A DNA stretch of 35,056 nt from Gemmatimonadota bacterium (GTDB taxonomy: Bacteria > Gemmatimonadota > Gemmatimonadetes > Gemmatimonadales > GWC2-71-9). The DNA lies in assembly GCA_024641735.1 (NCBI GenBank), contig JAHECN010000011.1, positions 1 through 35,056 on the forward strand. The letters run 5' to 3'. Position numbers and translations under genes: made by a program. Positions 9,104-18,637 of this stretch are shown here, in pieces. Below the pieces are notes generated by a model. The model was not told the origin of the DNA and made no database searches. It was given only the letters and a program-made list of their open reading frames with translations. Every line of letters begins with the position of its first letter. Within the stretch, counting starts at the first letter, position 1.

Positions 9104-9174
9104 GCTGCGGCCTGACGGCCGCAGCCGAAGGGCCAGGGATGGGCGGCCGCAGCGGAAGGTCCCCGGTCCCCGGT
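9104..9174. repeat. REP-like palindrome copy 2 plus half copy and (GGTCCCC)2 heptads
   Basis: GCTGCGGCCTGACGGCCGCAGC 9104-9125; half copy CGGCCGCAGC 9143-9152; GGTCCCCGGTCCCCGGT 9158-9174. Confidence 0.8.
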
Positions 9175-9196
9175 TCTCCTCTCTCCTGCTCCCCCC

Positions 9197-9225
9197 TTGA
9201 CGTCCCCACCACCACCCCCTATACT
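9197..9225 (+). promoter_or_regulatory. Sigma-70-type promoter for the infC operon
   Basis: TTGACG - 17 nt - TATACT, upstream of the structured leader. Confidence 0.7.
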
Positions 9226-9338
9226 CCGCCTGTTACAAGAGGACGGGAAAGCCGTCCCACCCCAAGCCGAAGGACGTGGCAAAGGCGGTCTGAGAGTCAT
9301 AAGCATCCGGTCCCATGGGACCGCGGTGCACCTCTTTT

Positions 9339-9370
9339 GACACCCTGCCAAACGCGGGGTGTCTTTTTTT
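9339..9370 (+). terminator. Intrinsic terminator/attenuator in the infC leader
   Basis: GACACCCTGC-CAAAC-GCGGGGTGTC stem followed by TTTTTTT. Confidence 0.85.
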
Positions 9371-9391
9371 GCTCGAACGGAGGAACTGCCA

Positions 9392-9913
9392 CTGTCCAGC
9401 TTTGATCGAGATCGTCGCGTGCGGGTCAACCGGCAAATCCGAATCTCGCCTGTGCGAGTCGTGACCGGTGAGGGTGAGCAGCTCGGTGTCCTTCCGCTTG
9501 AGGAAGCGCTGGCGGCTGCAGCGGAGCGGGGCCTCGATTTGGTTGAGGTTGCTCCGATGGCCCGACCCCCCGTGGTCAAGATCATGGACTACGGCAAGTA
9601 CAAGTTCGAGGAAGCGAAGGCGGCGCGTGCAGCCAAGAAGAAGCAGCATGTGATCCACCTGAAGGAAGTGAAGTATCGTCCGGGGATCGACGATCACGAT
9701 TTTGACTTCAAGACCCGCCACGCCCGGGAGTTCCTGGGTGAAGGGAACAAGGTCAAGGTCACGATGATGTTCCGTGGGCGTCAGATGGCCCACACCGAGC
9801 TCGGCAAGGCCGTGCTCGATCGCGTGGCCGCTGCCCTGGTCGATGTCGGCAAGGTCGAGCAGGACGCCAAGCTGGATGGACGCAACATGATCATGGTCCT
9901 CGCGCCGAAATAA
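9392..9913 (+). CDS. infC: Translation initiation factor IF-3, probable CTG start
   Basis: [14 protein letters not shown]...[29 protein letters not shown]...[14 protein letters not shown] at 9379-9384. The ORF-track start (9359) lies inside the terminator. Confidence 0.9.
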   Translation: MSSFDRDRRVRVNRQIRISPVRVVTGEGEQLGVLPLEEALAAAAERGLDLVEVAPMARPPVVKIMDYGKYKFEEAKAARAAKKKQHVIHLKEVKYRPGIDDHDFDFKTRHAREFLGEGNKVKVTMMFRGRQMAHTELGKAVLDRVAAALVDVGKVEQDAKLDGRNMIMVLAPK

Positions 9914-9948
9914 CGCGTCGGACCCTGATAGCAACTTTGGAGAACGTT

Positions 9949-10143
9949 ATGCCGAAGCAGAAGACCAAGCGCGCCGCCATGAAGCGGTTCACGATTACGG
10001 GCACCGGCAAGATCAAGCGGTCCCAAGCGAACAAGCGGCACATTCTGACCAAGAAGACGCAGAAGCGGAAGAATCAGCTCGGCAAGTCCGCGCTGGTGTC
10101 GTCGGCCGACTATCCGCGTACCATCAAGCTGCTTCAGGCCTGA
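9949..10143 (+). CDS. rpmI: 50S ribosomal protein L35
   Basis: [36 protein letters not shown]. Confidence 0.95.
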   Translation: MPKQKTKRAAMKRFTITGTGKIKRSQANKRHILTKKTQKRKNQLGKSALVSSADYPRTIKLLQA

Positions 10144-10155
10144 GGAGATTAGACC

Positions 10156-10515
10156 ATGTCACGCGTCAAGAACGGTCCCGCGCACCACGCGCGCAAAAAG
10201 AAGATCATGGCGGCAGCGAAGGGTGGCTTCGGCGCCCGGAGCAAGCTCTACAAGGCTGCCAAGGAAAATGTCGAACGCGGAATGGCGTATGCCTATCGCG
10301 ACCGGAAGAAGAAGAAGGGCGATTTCCGTCGCCTCTGGATCGTCCGGATCGGCGCTGCGGCGCGAATGCACGAGATCTCGTATTCGCGGATGATGGCGGG
10401 CCTCAAGGCTGCCGGCGTCGAGATCAACCGGAAGGTCCTCGCTGACCTGGCCGTCAACGACGCGGATGCGTTCGCGGCGCTGGCCGAGGTGGCGAAGGCG
10501 CACCAGGCGGCCTGA
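10156..10515 (+). CDS. rplT: 50S ribosomal protein L20
   Basis: MSRVKNGPAHHARKKKIMAAAKGGFGARSKLYKAAKE...YAYRDRKKKKGDFRRLWIVRI. Confidence 0.97.
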   Translation: MSRVKNGPAHHARKKKIMAAAKGGFGARSKLYKAAKENVERGMAYAYRDRKKKKGDFRRLWIVRIGAAARMHEISYSRMMAGLKAAGVEINRKVLADLAVNDADAFAALAEVAKAHQAA

Positions 10516-10537
10516 TCGGTCGCTGTGCTGTGCTCGT

Positions 10538-10567
10538 GGGGCCGTCCGTCGTTGCACGGCCGGCCCC
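10538..10567 (+). promoter_or_regulatory. Intercistronic hairpin between rplT and pheS
   Basis: GGGGCCGTCCGT-CGTTGC-ACGGCCGGCCCC, about 11 paired bases with one mismatch, no U-tract. Confidence 0.5.
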
Positions 10568-10599
10568 TTGTGCTTCCCGCCGTACTTGCCGGAGCCGTC

Positions 10600-11667
10600 G
10601 TGTCCGAGTCGCCTGATCATTCGTCGCTCGCGCCGTTGCGCGCGCGACTTGCCGCCATCCCCACCCTTGATGCCGAGGCGCTTGAAGCCGAGGCGGTCGC
10701 ACTGCTTGGTCGCAAGCAGGGCGAACTGACCATGCGCCTCAAGGGGCTCGCCGCGCTGCCCATCGAGGAGAAGCGCGCCATGGGGGGCGCCCTCAACGTC
10801 CTGAAGAATGAATTGGAAGCCGCCGTCGAGGCGCGTCGCGCCGAGCTCGCGCAGGCCACCAGTGCCAATGCGAACCGGGACGTCGACTTCTCGATGCCCG
10901 GCCGCGCGCAGTGGCCCGGGACGCTGCATCCCGTCACGGTCGTCGTGGATGAGATCGTCGAGATCTTCCGCGGGCTCGGCTTCGCCGTCGCCCTCGGCCC
11001 GGAGGCAGAGGATGAGCAGCACAATTTCATCGCGCTGAACTTCCCGCCCGACCATCCGGCGATGGATATGCACGACACGCTCTACCTCGACCCGGAAGGC
11101 GCATCGCGTCCGGTCGGCGAGCGGATGCTGCTGCGCACCCATACGTCACCGGTGCAGATTCGCGTGATGCGTGACGGCCCGCCGCCGTACCGTGTGGTGA
11201 TTCCGGGCACGGTCTATCGCAATGATGCGTTCGATCCGTCGCACGCGCCCGCCTTCTCGCAGATCGAAGGACTCGCGGTCGACGAGGGCATCACCTTCGT
11301 CGACCTCAAGGCGACCCTGACGCACTTCGCGCAACGCTTCCTCGGCGCCGACACGCGCGTCCGCTTCCGGCCGTCGTTCTTCCCATTCACGGAACCGTCG
11401 GCGGAGATGGATGTCGGTTGCCGGCTCTGTGATGGGGCAGGATGCGCGGCATGCAAGGGCACGGGATGGATGGAAATTCTCGGCTGCGGCATGGTGCACG
11501 AGAACGTGCTGCGTGACGCCGGCCTCGATCCGGAACGGTGGACTGGCTTCGCGTTCGGAATGGGCCCGCAACGGATCGCGATGCAGCGCTACGGATTGCA
11601 CGATATCCGATTGCTCTACGGCGGCGACATGCGCGTACTGACGCAGTTCGGTGGAGTGGGCCGATGA
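10600..11667 (+). CDS. pheS: Phenylalanyl-tRNA synthetase alpha subunit
   Basis: HPVTVVVDEIVEIFRGLGF, LLRTHTSPVQIRVM, AFSQIEGLAVDEGI, GFAFGMGPQRIAMQRYGLHDIRLLYGGDMRVL; GTG start at 10600. Confidence 0.96.
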   Translation: MSESPDHSSLAPLRARLAAIPTLDAEALEAEAVALLGRKQGELTMRLKGLAALPIEEKRAMGGALNVLKNELEAAVEARRAELAQATSANANRDVDFSMPGRAQWPGTLHPVTVVVDEIVEIFRGLGFAVALGPEAEDEQHNFIALNFPPDHPAMDMHDTLYLDPEGASRPVGERMLLRTHTSPVQIRVMRDGPPPYRVVIPGTVYRNDAFDPSHAPAFSQIEGLAVDEGITFVDLKATLTHFAQRFLGADTRVRFRPSFFPFTEPSAEMDVGCRLCDGAGCAACKGTGWMEILGCGMVHENVLRDAGLDPERWTGFAFGMGPQRIAMQRYGLHDIRLLYGGDMRVLTQFGGVGR

Positions 11668-14039
11668 AGATCTCGCGCGAATGGCTCGAGGGATTCCTCC
11701 GCCGCCCCTTGCAGTCCGCCGACGTCTCCGCGCGCCTCGGCATGCTCGGTGCGCCCGTTGATGGCATCGAATCGCTCGGCGGTGATCTGTCGCCGTTTGT
11801 GGTTGGCCTCGTGACCGAAGTCCGGCCGCACCCGAATGCCGACAAGCTGCGTGTCACCAGCGTTGACGATGGCACCGGTACGCTGTCGCAAGTCGTCTGC
11901 GGCGCGCCGAATGTCACGGCCGGGCACAAGTATCCGTTCGCCAGACTCGGCACCGTGATGCCGGGCGGATTGGTGATTGAGAAGCGGAAGCTCCGCGGCG
12001 AGGCGTCCGAAGGGATGCTCTGTTCCGCACGGGAACTCGGCCTCGGCCAGGAGCACGATGGCATCCTGACGCTCGAGACGGATGCCGCACCCGGCACGCC
12101 GTTGCTGGAGATCATGGACGCACCGGATGAACGGCTCGACGTCGACGTGACGCCGAATCGCCCCGATCTGATGTGCCACAAGGGTGTCGCGCGCGAGCTG
12201 GCGCACGCCTATGGCATCGCGTATCGCTTGCCGGAGATTCCGGAGCTTGTCGAGATCGACCTGCCGCCGCCCGTCCGTTACGGGGATGAGGCCATCGTGG
12301 GTGGCGTACGTCTCGCGATCGCCGACAGTGGCTGCGGCCGATTCCTTGGCGCGACGATTCGCGGTGTGAAGATCGGCCCATCGCCGGCCTGGTTGGTGCG
12401 CCGACTCGAAGGGGCAGGGGTTCGCTCCATCAACAACGTGGTTGACGTCACGAACTATGTCATGCTCGAGCTCAATCAGCCGATGCACGCGTACGACGCG
12501 GCGACGCTGCGTGGTCCTGCCGTGATTGTCCGTGCCGCGCGTGAGGGTGAGGCGTTGGTAACGCTCGATGGCGTGACACGCAAGCTCGCTGCCGGCACGT
12601 TGGTGATTGCCGATGCGGAGCGGGTCATTGGCATCGCCGGCGTGATGGGCGGTGAGGAGACCGAGGTCAGCGGGACGACCACCGATCTCTTTCTCGAGTG
12701 CGCCTGGTTCGAACCGTCGCGAGTGCGTTCGGCGCGTCGCGCTGCCAATCTGTCGACCGATGCCTCACAGCGATTCGAGCGTGGCACGGATCGGTGGGGT
12801 GCAGTGGATGCTTTCCGTCGCGCGATTCGGATCGTGCTGACGGTGGCCGGTGGCGCCGTGGACAATGCGACGGTGGATTGCTTTCCGGCCCCGAGCTTCC
12901 CGCCGCGGATCTTCCTCCGTCCATCGCGGGTGTCGCAGGTGCTCGGTGTGGCACTGCCATGGATCGAGATCGAGAAGCAACTCGTCGCGCTCGGTGCCAC
13001 GGTGGTCTCCAAGCCGGATGACGGCCGGATGGCGGTCGACGTTCCGGGCTGGCGTCCCGATATCCAGACGGAGATCGATCTCGTCGAGGAAATTGCCCGG
13101 CTGTACGGCTACGACAAGATCCCGACGGATCTTCGTGGCTTCCGTCCGGGCGCCAGACAGGACGACGCAGCTTGGGGCGCCATGGCGCGGATCCGGCTCG
13201 GGCTGGCGTCGCAGGGGCTTTCCGAAGTGATGACGCTTCCGATGGTGGCCACAGGAGGTCCGGGAGCCCCCCGCCTGCTGAACCCTCTCTCGGCGGATCA
13301 CAGCGTGCTTCGGGATGCCCTGCTGCCCTCGCTCGTGGGAGAGATCGAGGCCAACTGGGCGCTCCACACGGCTGATATCAGGCTTTTCGAGGTGGGGACG
13401 ATATTCGCCAAGGGTGAGCCTGGCGGACGCCCCACGGAGGCGCTGCAGGCCGGGTTTGTCGTGACTGGGGCGCGGGCTCCGATGCACTGGTCCGATGGTG
13501 GCAAGCCCGCACTCTGGGACCGCTGGGACGCGCGGGCCCTCTTCGAGCGGCTCGTTGCTCTGGCGAATCCCTCCGCGGCGGTCCAAGTTGAGGAGGGCGG
13601 CTGGGTTGCCCGTCTTGGGGATGGCACCGTGGTGGGCCACTGCAGGCAGCTTTCGGCCGATGCCCCACCGTGGGCGGCACCACTCTTCGGTGGTGAAGTC
13701 GCGGTGGCAATGACCCCAGCGCCTGTCGTGCCATTCGTTCCGGTGCCGGCGTATCCCGCTGCGACACGCGACCTCGCGTTGCTGTTGCCGATGGGCACTG
13801 CGGTGGAGCAGGTCACCGCGCTGCTGATGCAACGTGGACAGCGGCATGAATTGCGGTCGGTTACGGTGGTGGATGAGTACCGAGGCAAGAATCTTCCTGA
13901 GGGCCGTCGGAGCGTGGCCATTCGCCTCGTCTTCCGCGCCTCGGATCGGACCCTGACGGATGCCGAGGTTGAGCAGGGCCTCGGCCGGCTGATGACCTCT
14001 TTGGAGCGCGAGCTTGACGTCACCCTACGTTCGTCCTGA
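11664..14039 (+). CDS. pheT: Phenylalanyl-tRNA synthetase beta subunit
   Basis: MKISREWLEGFL...HPNADKLRV, VTPNRPDLMCHKGVARELA, NNVVDVTNYVMLELNQPMHAYD; ATGA overlap with pheS. Confidence 0.96.
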   Translation: MKISREWLEGFLRRPLQSADVSARLGMLGAPVDGIESLGGDLSPFVVGLVTEVRPHPNADKLRVTSVDDGTGTLSQVVCGAPNVTAGHKYPFARLGTVMPGGLVIEKRKLRGEASEGMLCSARELGLGQEHDGILTLETDAAPGTPLLEIMDAPDERLDVDVTPNRPDLMCHKGVARELAHAYGIAYRLPEIPELVEIDLPPPVRYGDEAIVGGVRLAIADSGCGRFLGATIRGVKIGPSPAWLVRRLEGAGVRSINNVVDVTNYVMLELNQPMHAYDAATLRGPAVIVRAAREGEALVTLDGVTRKLAAGTLVIADAERVIGIAGVMGGEETEVSGTTTDLFLECAWFEPSRVRSARRAANLSTDASQRFERGTDRWGAVDAFRRAIRIVLTVAGGAVDNATVDCFPAPSFPPRIFLRPSRVSQVLGVALPWIEIEKQLVALGATVVSKPDDGRMAVDVPGWRPDIQTEIDLVEEIARLYGYDKIPTDLRGFRPGARQDDAAWGAMARIRLGLASQGLSEVMTLPMVATGGPGAPRLLNPLSADHSVLRDALLPSLVGEIEANWALHTADIRLFEVGTIFAKGEPGGRPTEALQAGFVVTGARAPMHWSDGGKPALWDRWDARALFERLVALANPSAAVQVEEGGWVARLGDGTVVGHCRQLSADAPPWAAPLFGGEVAVAMTPAPVVPFVPVPAYPAATRDLALLLPMGTAVEQVTALLMQRGQRHELRSVTVVDEYRGKNLPEGRRSVAIRLVFRASDRTLTDAEVEQGLGRLMTSLERELDVTLRSS

Positions 14040-14328
14040 CCTCCCGGCACTGCAAGAACTCGAGCGGGTGCTTCGGCACCTGACCGATGAGCTTGCAGGG
14101 TGGCGCCGGCGCTGTCTGAAGGCAGAGACGGAGCTGCAGGGACTCAAGGCGCAGGATGGCATGGTGCCGGGTCAGCAGGTCGTGGGGATGCAGGCGCGGA
14201 CGCTCGATCTCCAACGGGAGAACTTGGAGTTGCGGGCTCGGGTGGATCGTGCACGCGAAATGGTCGTGCGCTTGCAGCAGCGGCTGGCATTCCTCGAAGA
14301 GGAGTATGGGGCGGAGGTGCGCTCATGA
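14014..14328 (+). CDS. Small coiled-coil protein
   Basis: 104 aa, heptad-like ELERVLRHLTDELAGW...LDLQRENLELRARVDRAREMVVRLQQRLAFLEEE; TTG start, stop overlaps the zapA ATG. Confidence 0.65.
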   Translation: MTSPYVRPDLPALQELERVLRHLTDELAGWRRRCLKAETELQGLKAQDGMVPGQQVVGMQARTLDLQRENLELRARVDRAREMVVRLQQRLAFLEEEYGAEVRS

Positions 14329-14642
14329 GTGAGGCACCGAAGCATTCCGTCCGGGTGCACGTGGGTGGTGAGGACTTGGTGGTTCGCTCCGAACTGCCGG
14401 TGGAATACACTCGAGATGTTGCTGCCTATCTCGATGATAAACTTCGGGGGATCCGGGCGATGTTGCCGACCCTCGAGGCACACAAGGCAGCGATTCTGGC
14501 GGGCCTGGCCGTGACCGATGAGCTCTTTCGTGCTCGTCGGGCGGATGGGGAAGTGGCGACCCGCTTGACCGCATTGTCGGATGATCTGAGTCGCCTCCTG
14601 CCGCCTGCCAAGCGCGGCCCCCGTGGAGGCGTGAGCGAGTGA
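14325..14642 (+). CDS. zapA: ZapA-like cell division protein
   Basis: HSVRVHVGGEDLVVRSELPVEYTRDVAAYLDDKLRGI...AILAGLAVTDELFRAR; located between pheT and rny. Confidence 0.8.
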   Translation: MSEAPKHSVRVHVGGEDLVVRSELPVEYTRDVAAYLDDKLRGIRAMLPTLEAHKAAILAGLAVTDELFRARRADGEVATRLTALSDDLSRLLPPAKRGPRGGVSE

Positions 14643-14680
14643 CCCATGCTGGCGCCGCCAGGCGCTGGTCGAGGACATAA

Positions 14681-16264
14681 ATGATTGACTTGAACCTCTT
14701 GATCGCCCTCGGCACCGGTGTGGTGGTGGGCGTCCCCATCGGCATGTTGTTGTGGAATCTCGTCCTTGCACGGAGCGCGCGGAACCTCCGCGCGCTCGGG
14801 GATCAGTCGCGGCGCGAAGCATCCGAGATGATCGCCGCAGCGGAACGTGATGCGGCGGTGCTGCGTGAAGGCACCATCGTCACCGCCCGTGCTGAGGCCC
14901 TCGCACTCAAGGAAGAGGCTGCGCGCGAGGTTGAACGTCGCCGCGAAGAAATTGAGAAGGTCGAACGACGGCTTGGGGATCGCGAGGAACAACTCTCCGA
15001 GCGGAAGGATCGCGTGCGCGCGGAAGAGCGGGCGGTCGAACAGCAGCAGGCCGCGGTTGCTGACCGGGAAAAGGCGCTGGTCCAGGCACGGCTCGACCTC
15101 GGCCAGCTGGAGGGAGAACTGCAGCAGCGCCTAGAACGCGTCGCTGGGCTCACCGCCGAGGATGCCGCGCGGGAAGTGCGCCAGCAGGTGGAAGATGAGG
15201 CTCGCACCCAGGCTGCTGCCGGGGCACGGGACATCAAGGAGCGGGCGCGCCGGGATGCCGATCGGGAGGCGCGCCGCCTCCTTGCCATGACCACGCAACG
15301 CCTCGCCGCAGAGTACACCGCCGAGACGACGGTCTCCGCCGTCTCGCTGCCCAACGATGAAATGAAGGGACGCATCATCGGGCGCGAGGGGCGCAACATT
15401 CGTGCATTCGAATTGGCGACCGGGGTCGATGTCATCATCGACGACACACCGGATACCGTGGTGATTTCCTGTTTCGACCCGGTGCGTCGCGAGATCGCCA
15501 GACGGGCGCTCGATGCGCTCGTCACCGATGGCCGCATTCATCCAGGCCGCATCGAAGAAGTGGTCGCCAAGGCCCAGAAAGAACTCGATGCCCAGCTGAC
15601 CGAACTGGGCGAGCGGGCGGCGTATGATGTTGGGGTCAATGGTCTGCATCCGGAATTGATCCGCTTGGTCGGTCGGATGCGGTATCGCAGCTCCTACGGG
15701 CAGAACCTCTACGAACACTCCAAGGAAGTCTCGTGGTTGGCCGGCATGATGGCCGCCGAACTGCACCTTGATGTGGCGCTCGCCCGGCGCGCGGGTCTCC
15801 TGCATGATATTGGCAAGGTGCTGACGCACGAGCACGAAGGGACGCATGTCCAGCTCGGCGTGGAGGTCTGTCGTCGGCATGGGGAGTCCGAGGCGGTGCT
15901 GAACTGCATCGAGGCCCACCACGACGATGTCCCTCACGAGAGCAGTGAGTCCGTTCTGGTGCAGGCGTCCGACAGCGTCAGCGGCTCACGGCCCGGCGCA
16001 CGCCGCGAAGCGTTCGAGACATACGTCAAGCGGCTGACGAAGTTGGAGGAAATCGCCGGAGGGTATCCCGGCGTCGAGAAGACGACGGTGATTCAAGCGG
16101 GAAGGGAAGTGCGCGTCATCGTCCGCCCGGAGAAAGTGGACGACGCGGCGGCGCAGGAGCTCTCGGAGACGATTGCCCGGCGCATCGAACAAGAGCTGCA
16201 GTACCCCGGACAGATCCGGGTGACTGTCATTCGTGAGACTCGAGCAACGGACGTGGCAAAATGA
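14681..16264 (+). CDS. rny: Ribonuclease Y
   Basis: N-terminal TM plus coiled coil, KH motif [31 protein letters not shown] motif [23 protein letters not shown]. Confidence 0.96.
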   Translation: MIDLNLLIALGTGVVVGVPIGMLLWNLVLARSARNLRALGDQSRREASEMIAAAERDAAVLREGTIVTARAEALALKEEAAREVERRREEIEKVERRLGDREEQLSERKDRVRAEERAVEQQQAAVADREKALVQARLDLGQLEGELQQRLERVAGLTAEDAAREVRQQVEDEARTQAAAGARDIKERARRDADREARRLLAMTTQRLAAEYTAETTVSAVSLPNDEMKGRIIGREGRNIRAFELATGVDVIIDDTPDTVVISCFDPVRREIARRALDALVTDGRIHPGRIEEVVAKAQKELDAQLTELGERAAYDVGVNGLHPELIRLVGRMRYRSSYGQNLYEHSKEVSWLAGMMAAELHLDVALARRAGLLHDIGKVLTHEHEGTHVQLGVEVCRRHGESEAVLNCIEAHHDDVPHESSESVLVQASDSVSGSRPGARREAFETYVKRLTKLEEIAGGYPGVEKTTVIQAGREVRVIVRPEKVDDAAAQELSETIARRIEQELQYPGQIRVTVIRETRATDVAK

Positions 16265-17151
16265 GTGCGACAATCATTGATGGGGTGGCGATCGCGAAGA
16301 CAATCCGGGCGGAAGTCGCCGAGCAGGTGGCTGCCCTCAGCGCGCACGGCATCGTGCCTGGACTGGCGGTCATTCTGGTCGGCGAGGATCCCGCCTCCTC
16401 CATCTACGTCCGCTCGAAGGGGAAGGCATGCAAGGAAGCCGGCATGCACTCCGAGACCATCATTCTCCCCGCGGATACGACGGAGGCAGACCTGCTGGCC
16501 ACCATCGATCGCGTCAATGCCGATCCGCTGATTCACGGTCTGCTCGTCCAGTTGCCGGTCCCGGCGCATATCGACACCGACAAGGTGCTGCGTCGCATCG
16601 ATCCCGCGAAGGACGTCGATGGATTCCATCCGGTAAATGTCGGCAAGCTGGTGCTCGGCGATCCAACCGCCTTCAAGCCCGCGACGCCCGCCGGCATTCA
16701 ACAGATGTTGCTCCGTTCGGGTGTGGAGACTCGAGGCGCCCATGCGGTGATTGTCGGGCGTTCCACCATCGTCGGTCGACCGATGGCAAACCTGTTGATT
16801 CAATCCGGCCCTGGCGGCGATGCCACCGTGACCGTGACACACTCGCGCACCCGCGACCTCGCGGGCATGTGCCGCAGCGCCGATATTCTCGTCGTCGCCA
16901 TCGGCCGCGCGGAGATGATCGGGGCGGACGCCGTGAAGCCCGGCGCGACGGTGATCGACGTCGGCATCAATCGCGTGGACGATGCCTCGCTGCCGAAGGG
17001 GTATCGGGTCTGCGGTGATGTCGCCTTCGACGAGGTGTCGAAGGTCGCTGGGGCGATCACGCCGGTGCCCGGCGGCGTCGGACCAATGACCATCGCGATG
17101 CTCCTCAGCAACACGCTGCAAGCGGCGACGCTGCGGCAGCAGGGTAGGTGA
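16261..17151 (+). CDS. folD: Methylenetetrahydrofolate dehydrogenase/cyclohydrolase
   Basis: [79 protein letters not shown]. Confidence 0.97.
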   Translation: MSATIIDGVAIAKTIRAEVAEQVAALSAHGIVPGLAVILVGEDPASSIYVRSKGKACKEAGMHSETIILPADTTEADLLATIDRVNADPLIHGLLVQLPVPAHIDTDKVLRRIDPAKDVDGFHPVNVGKLVLGDPTAFKPATPAGIQQMLLRSGVETRGAHAVIVGRSTIVGRPMANLLIQSGPGGDATVTVTHSRTRDLAGMCRSADILVVAIGRAEMIGADAVKPGATVIDVGINRVDDASLPKGYRVCGDVAFDEVSKVAGAITPVPGGVGPMTIAMLLSNTLQAATLRQQGR

Positions 17152-18410
17152 CTTCTCCCGACGAGGCGTGGTCCGTTTCTCGGCTGGCGCGCGCGATCAA
17201 GCGCACCGTCGAGGAGGGGGCGGAGCCCGTCTGGGTCCGAGGCGAGCTGGTCGGGGTGAAGCGCTATCCGAGTGGGCATTGGTACTTCGGCCTGCGGGAT
17301 GAATCGGCGAAGGTCGACTGCACCCTCTGGAAATTCTCGGCCGCGCGGCTCCCCGCGCCCCTGGAGGAAGGGCAGGAAGTCTTCGCCTTCGGCACGCCCA
17401 ACGTGTGGGAGGAACGGACAGCGCTCCGCTTCAACGTGACGCGTGTGGTCAGCGCGGCCGGAGTCGGCGCGGCGGCCCAAGCCATCGAACGCGCCAAGCA
17501 GGCACTGCTCGCGGATGGCCTGCTCGATCCCGCGCGCAAGCGACCGCTTCCCCCCTTTCCACTTCGTATCGCCGTGATCACCTCGATCGCCGGTGCCGCC
17601 GTGCATGACATCATCACGGTGGCGAAGCGGCGGTGGCCCGGGATCGAATTGCTGGTGATCAACAGCACGGTGCAGGGCGAGGGCGCCCCCGCCGAACTCG
17701 TCGCCGCGCTTGGGCGCGTGGCCCGACTCGACGCGATCGATTGCTGCATCATCGGGCGCGGCGGCGGAGCACGCGAGGATCTCGCCGCCTTCAATACCGA
17801 AGCGGTCTGCCGCGCCATTGCGGCGTGCCCGGTCCCCGTGATCAGCGCCGTGGGGCACGAGGTCGACGTGACCCTGGCGGACCTGGTTGCCGACGTGCGT
17901 GCTGCCACACCATCGCAGGCTGCCGAGTTTGCGTTGCCGGATCGTCGCGAGGTGGAGGCTCGCGTTGCGGCACTGCGCGACGCTCTCGGCTCCCGTACCC
18001 TGGCACAGGTGGCCGGGATGCAGTCCCGACTTGTTCGGACACGCGATCGGCTCGGCAATGCCCTCCTGGAACAGGTCCGCACCGCCGAGCGTCGGTTGTT
18101 GCGCGTGGAGGCACGATTGCCGCTCGCGCTGGAACGCCATGCCCGGGCGCCGCGCGAACGGCTCGCACGCGTGCAGGGGCGCCTCGCCCCGGCGATGCGG
18201 CGGCGGGTCGCGGAGACCCACGCCGATCTCGGTCGCCTCGCGGCGCAACTCGATGCGCTCTCGCCGCTCGCCGTGCTCGGGCGTGGTTATGCCATGGCAC
18301 GCGGCGAAGAAGGCAGACTGTTGCGACGGCGCGCCGACTTCGTTCCCGGAACCCCATTCACTCTGACTCTTGCGGACGGATCGATCACGGCCCGCACGGA
18401 GGCATCATGA
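17148..18410 (+). CDS. xseA: Exodeoxyribonuclease VII large subunit
   Basis: [92 protein letters not shown]. Confidence 0.96.
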   Translation: MTSPDEAWSVSRLARAIKRTVEEGAEPVWVRGELVGVKRYPSGHWYFGLRDESAKVDCTLWKFSAARLPAPLEEGQEVFAFGTPNVWEERTALRFNVTRVVSAAGVGAAAQAIERAKQALLADGLLDPARKRPLPPFPLRIAVITSIAGAAVHDIITVAKRRWPGIELLVINSTVQGEGAPAELVAALGRVARLDAIDCCIIGRGGGAREDLAAFNTEAVCRAIAACPVPVISAVGHEVDVTLADLVADVRAATPSQAAEFALPDRREVEARVAALRDALGSRTLAQVAGMQSRLVRTRDRLGNALLEQVRTAERRLLRVEARLPLALERHARAPRERLARVQGRLAPAMRRRVAETHADLGRLAAQLDALSPLAVLGRGYAMARGEEGRLLRRRADFVPGTPFTLTLADGSITARTEAS

Positions 18411-18637
18411 GCAGCACCCCGACCTTGGGTGAGGACCTCACACGACTCGAGGAAATTGTCCGTCGCCTCGAAGATGACGATCTGGCACTCGAGTCTGCCT
18501 TGCAGCTCTTCGAGGAGGGCGTGACACGGCTCAAGGCCGCCCAGGCGCGCCTCTCGGTGGCCGAAGCGCGGGTCCTGCAAGTGCTTGAGGAATCCGGTGA
18601 CACGGGCGCACTCCGCCTCGAACCCATGGATGGCTGA
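18407..18637 (+). CDS. xseB: Exodeoxyribonuclease VII small subunit
   Basis: LGEDLTRLEEIVRRLEDDDLALESALQLFEEGVTRLKAAQARL; ATGA overlap. Confidence 0.93.
   Translation: MSSTPTLGEDLTRLEEIVRRLEDDDLALESALQLFEEGVTRLKAAQARLSVAEARVLQVLEESGDTGALRLEPMDG

Noticed and set aside
14643-14680. Possible 6S RNA downstream of zapA, as in E. coli
   Set aside because: Gap to rny is only about 38 bp, too short.
16800-18248. 482-aa minus-strand ORF opposite folD/xseA
   Set aside because: Antisense composition artefact; xseA and folD are unambiguous.
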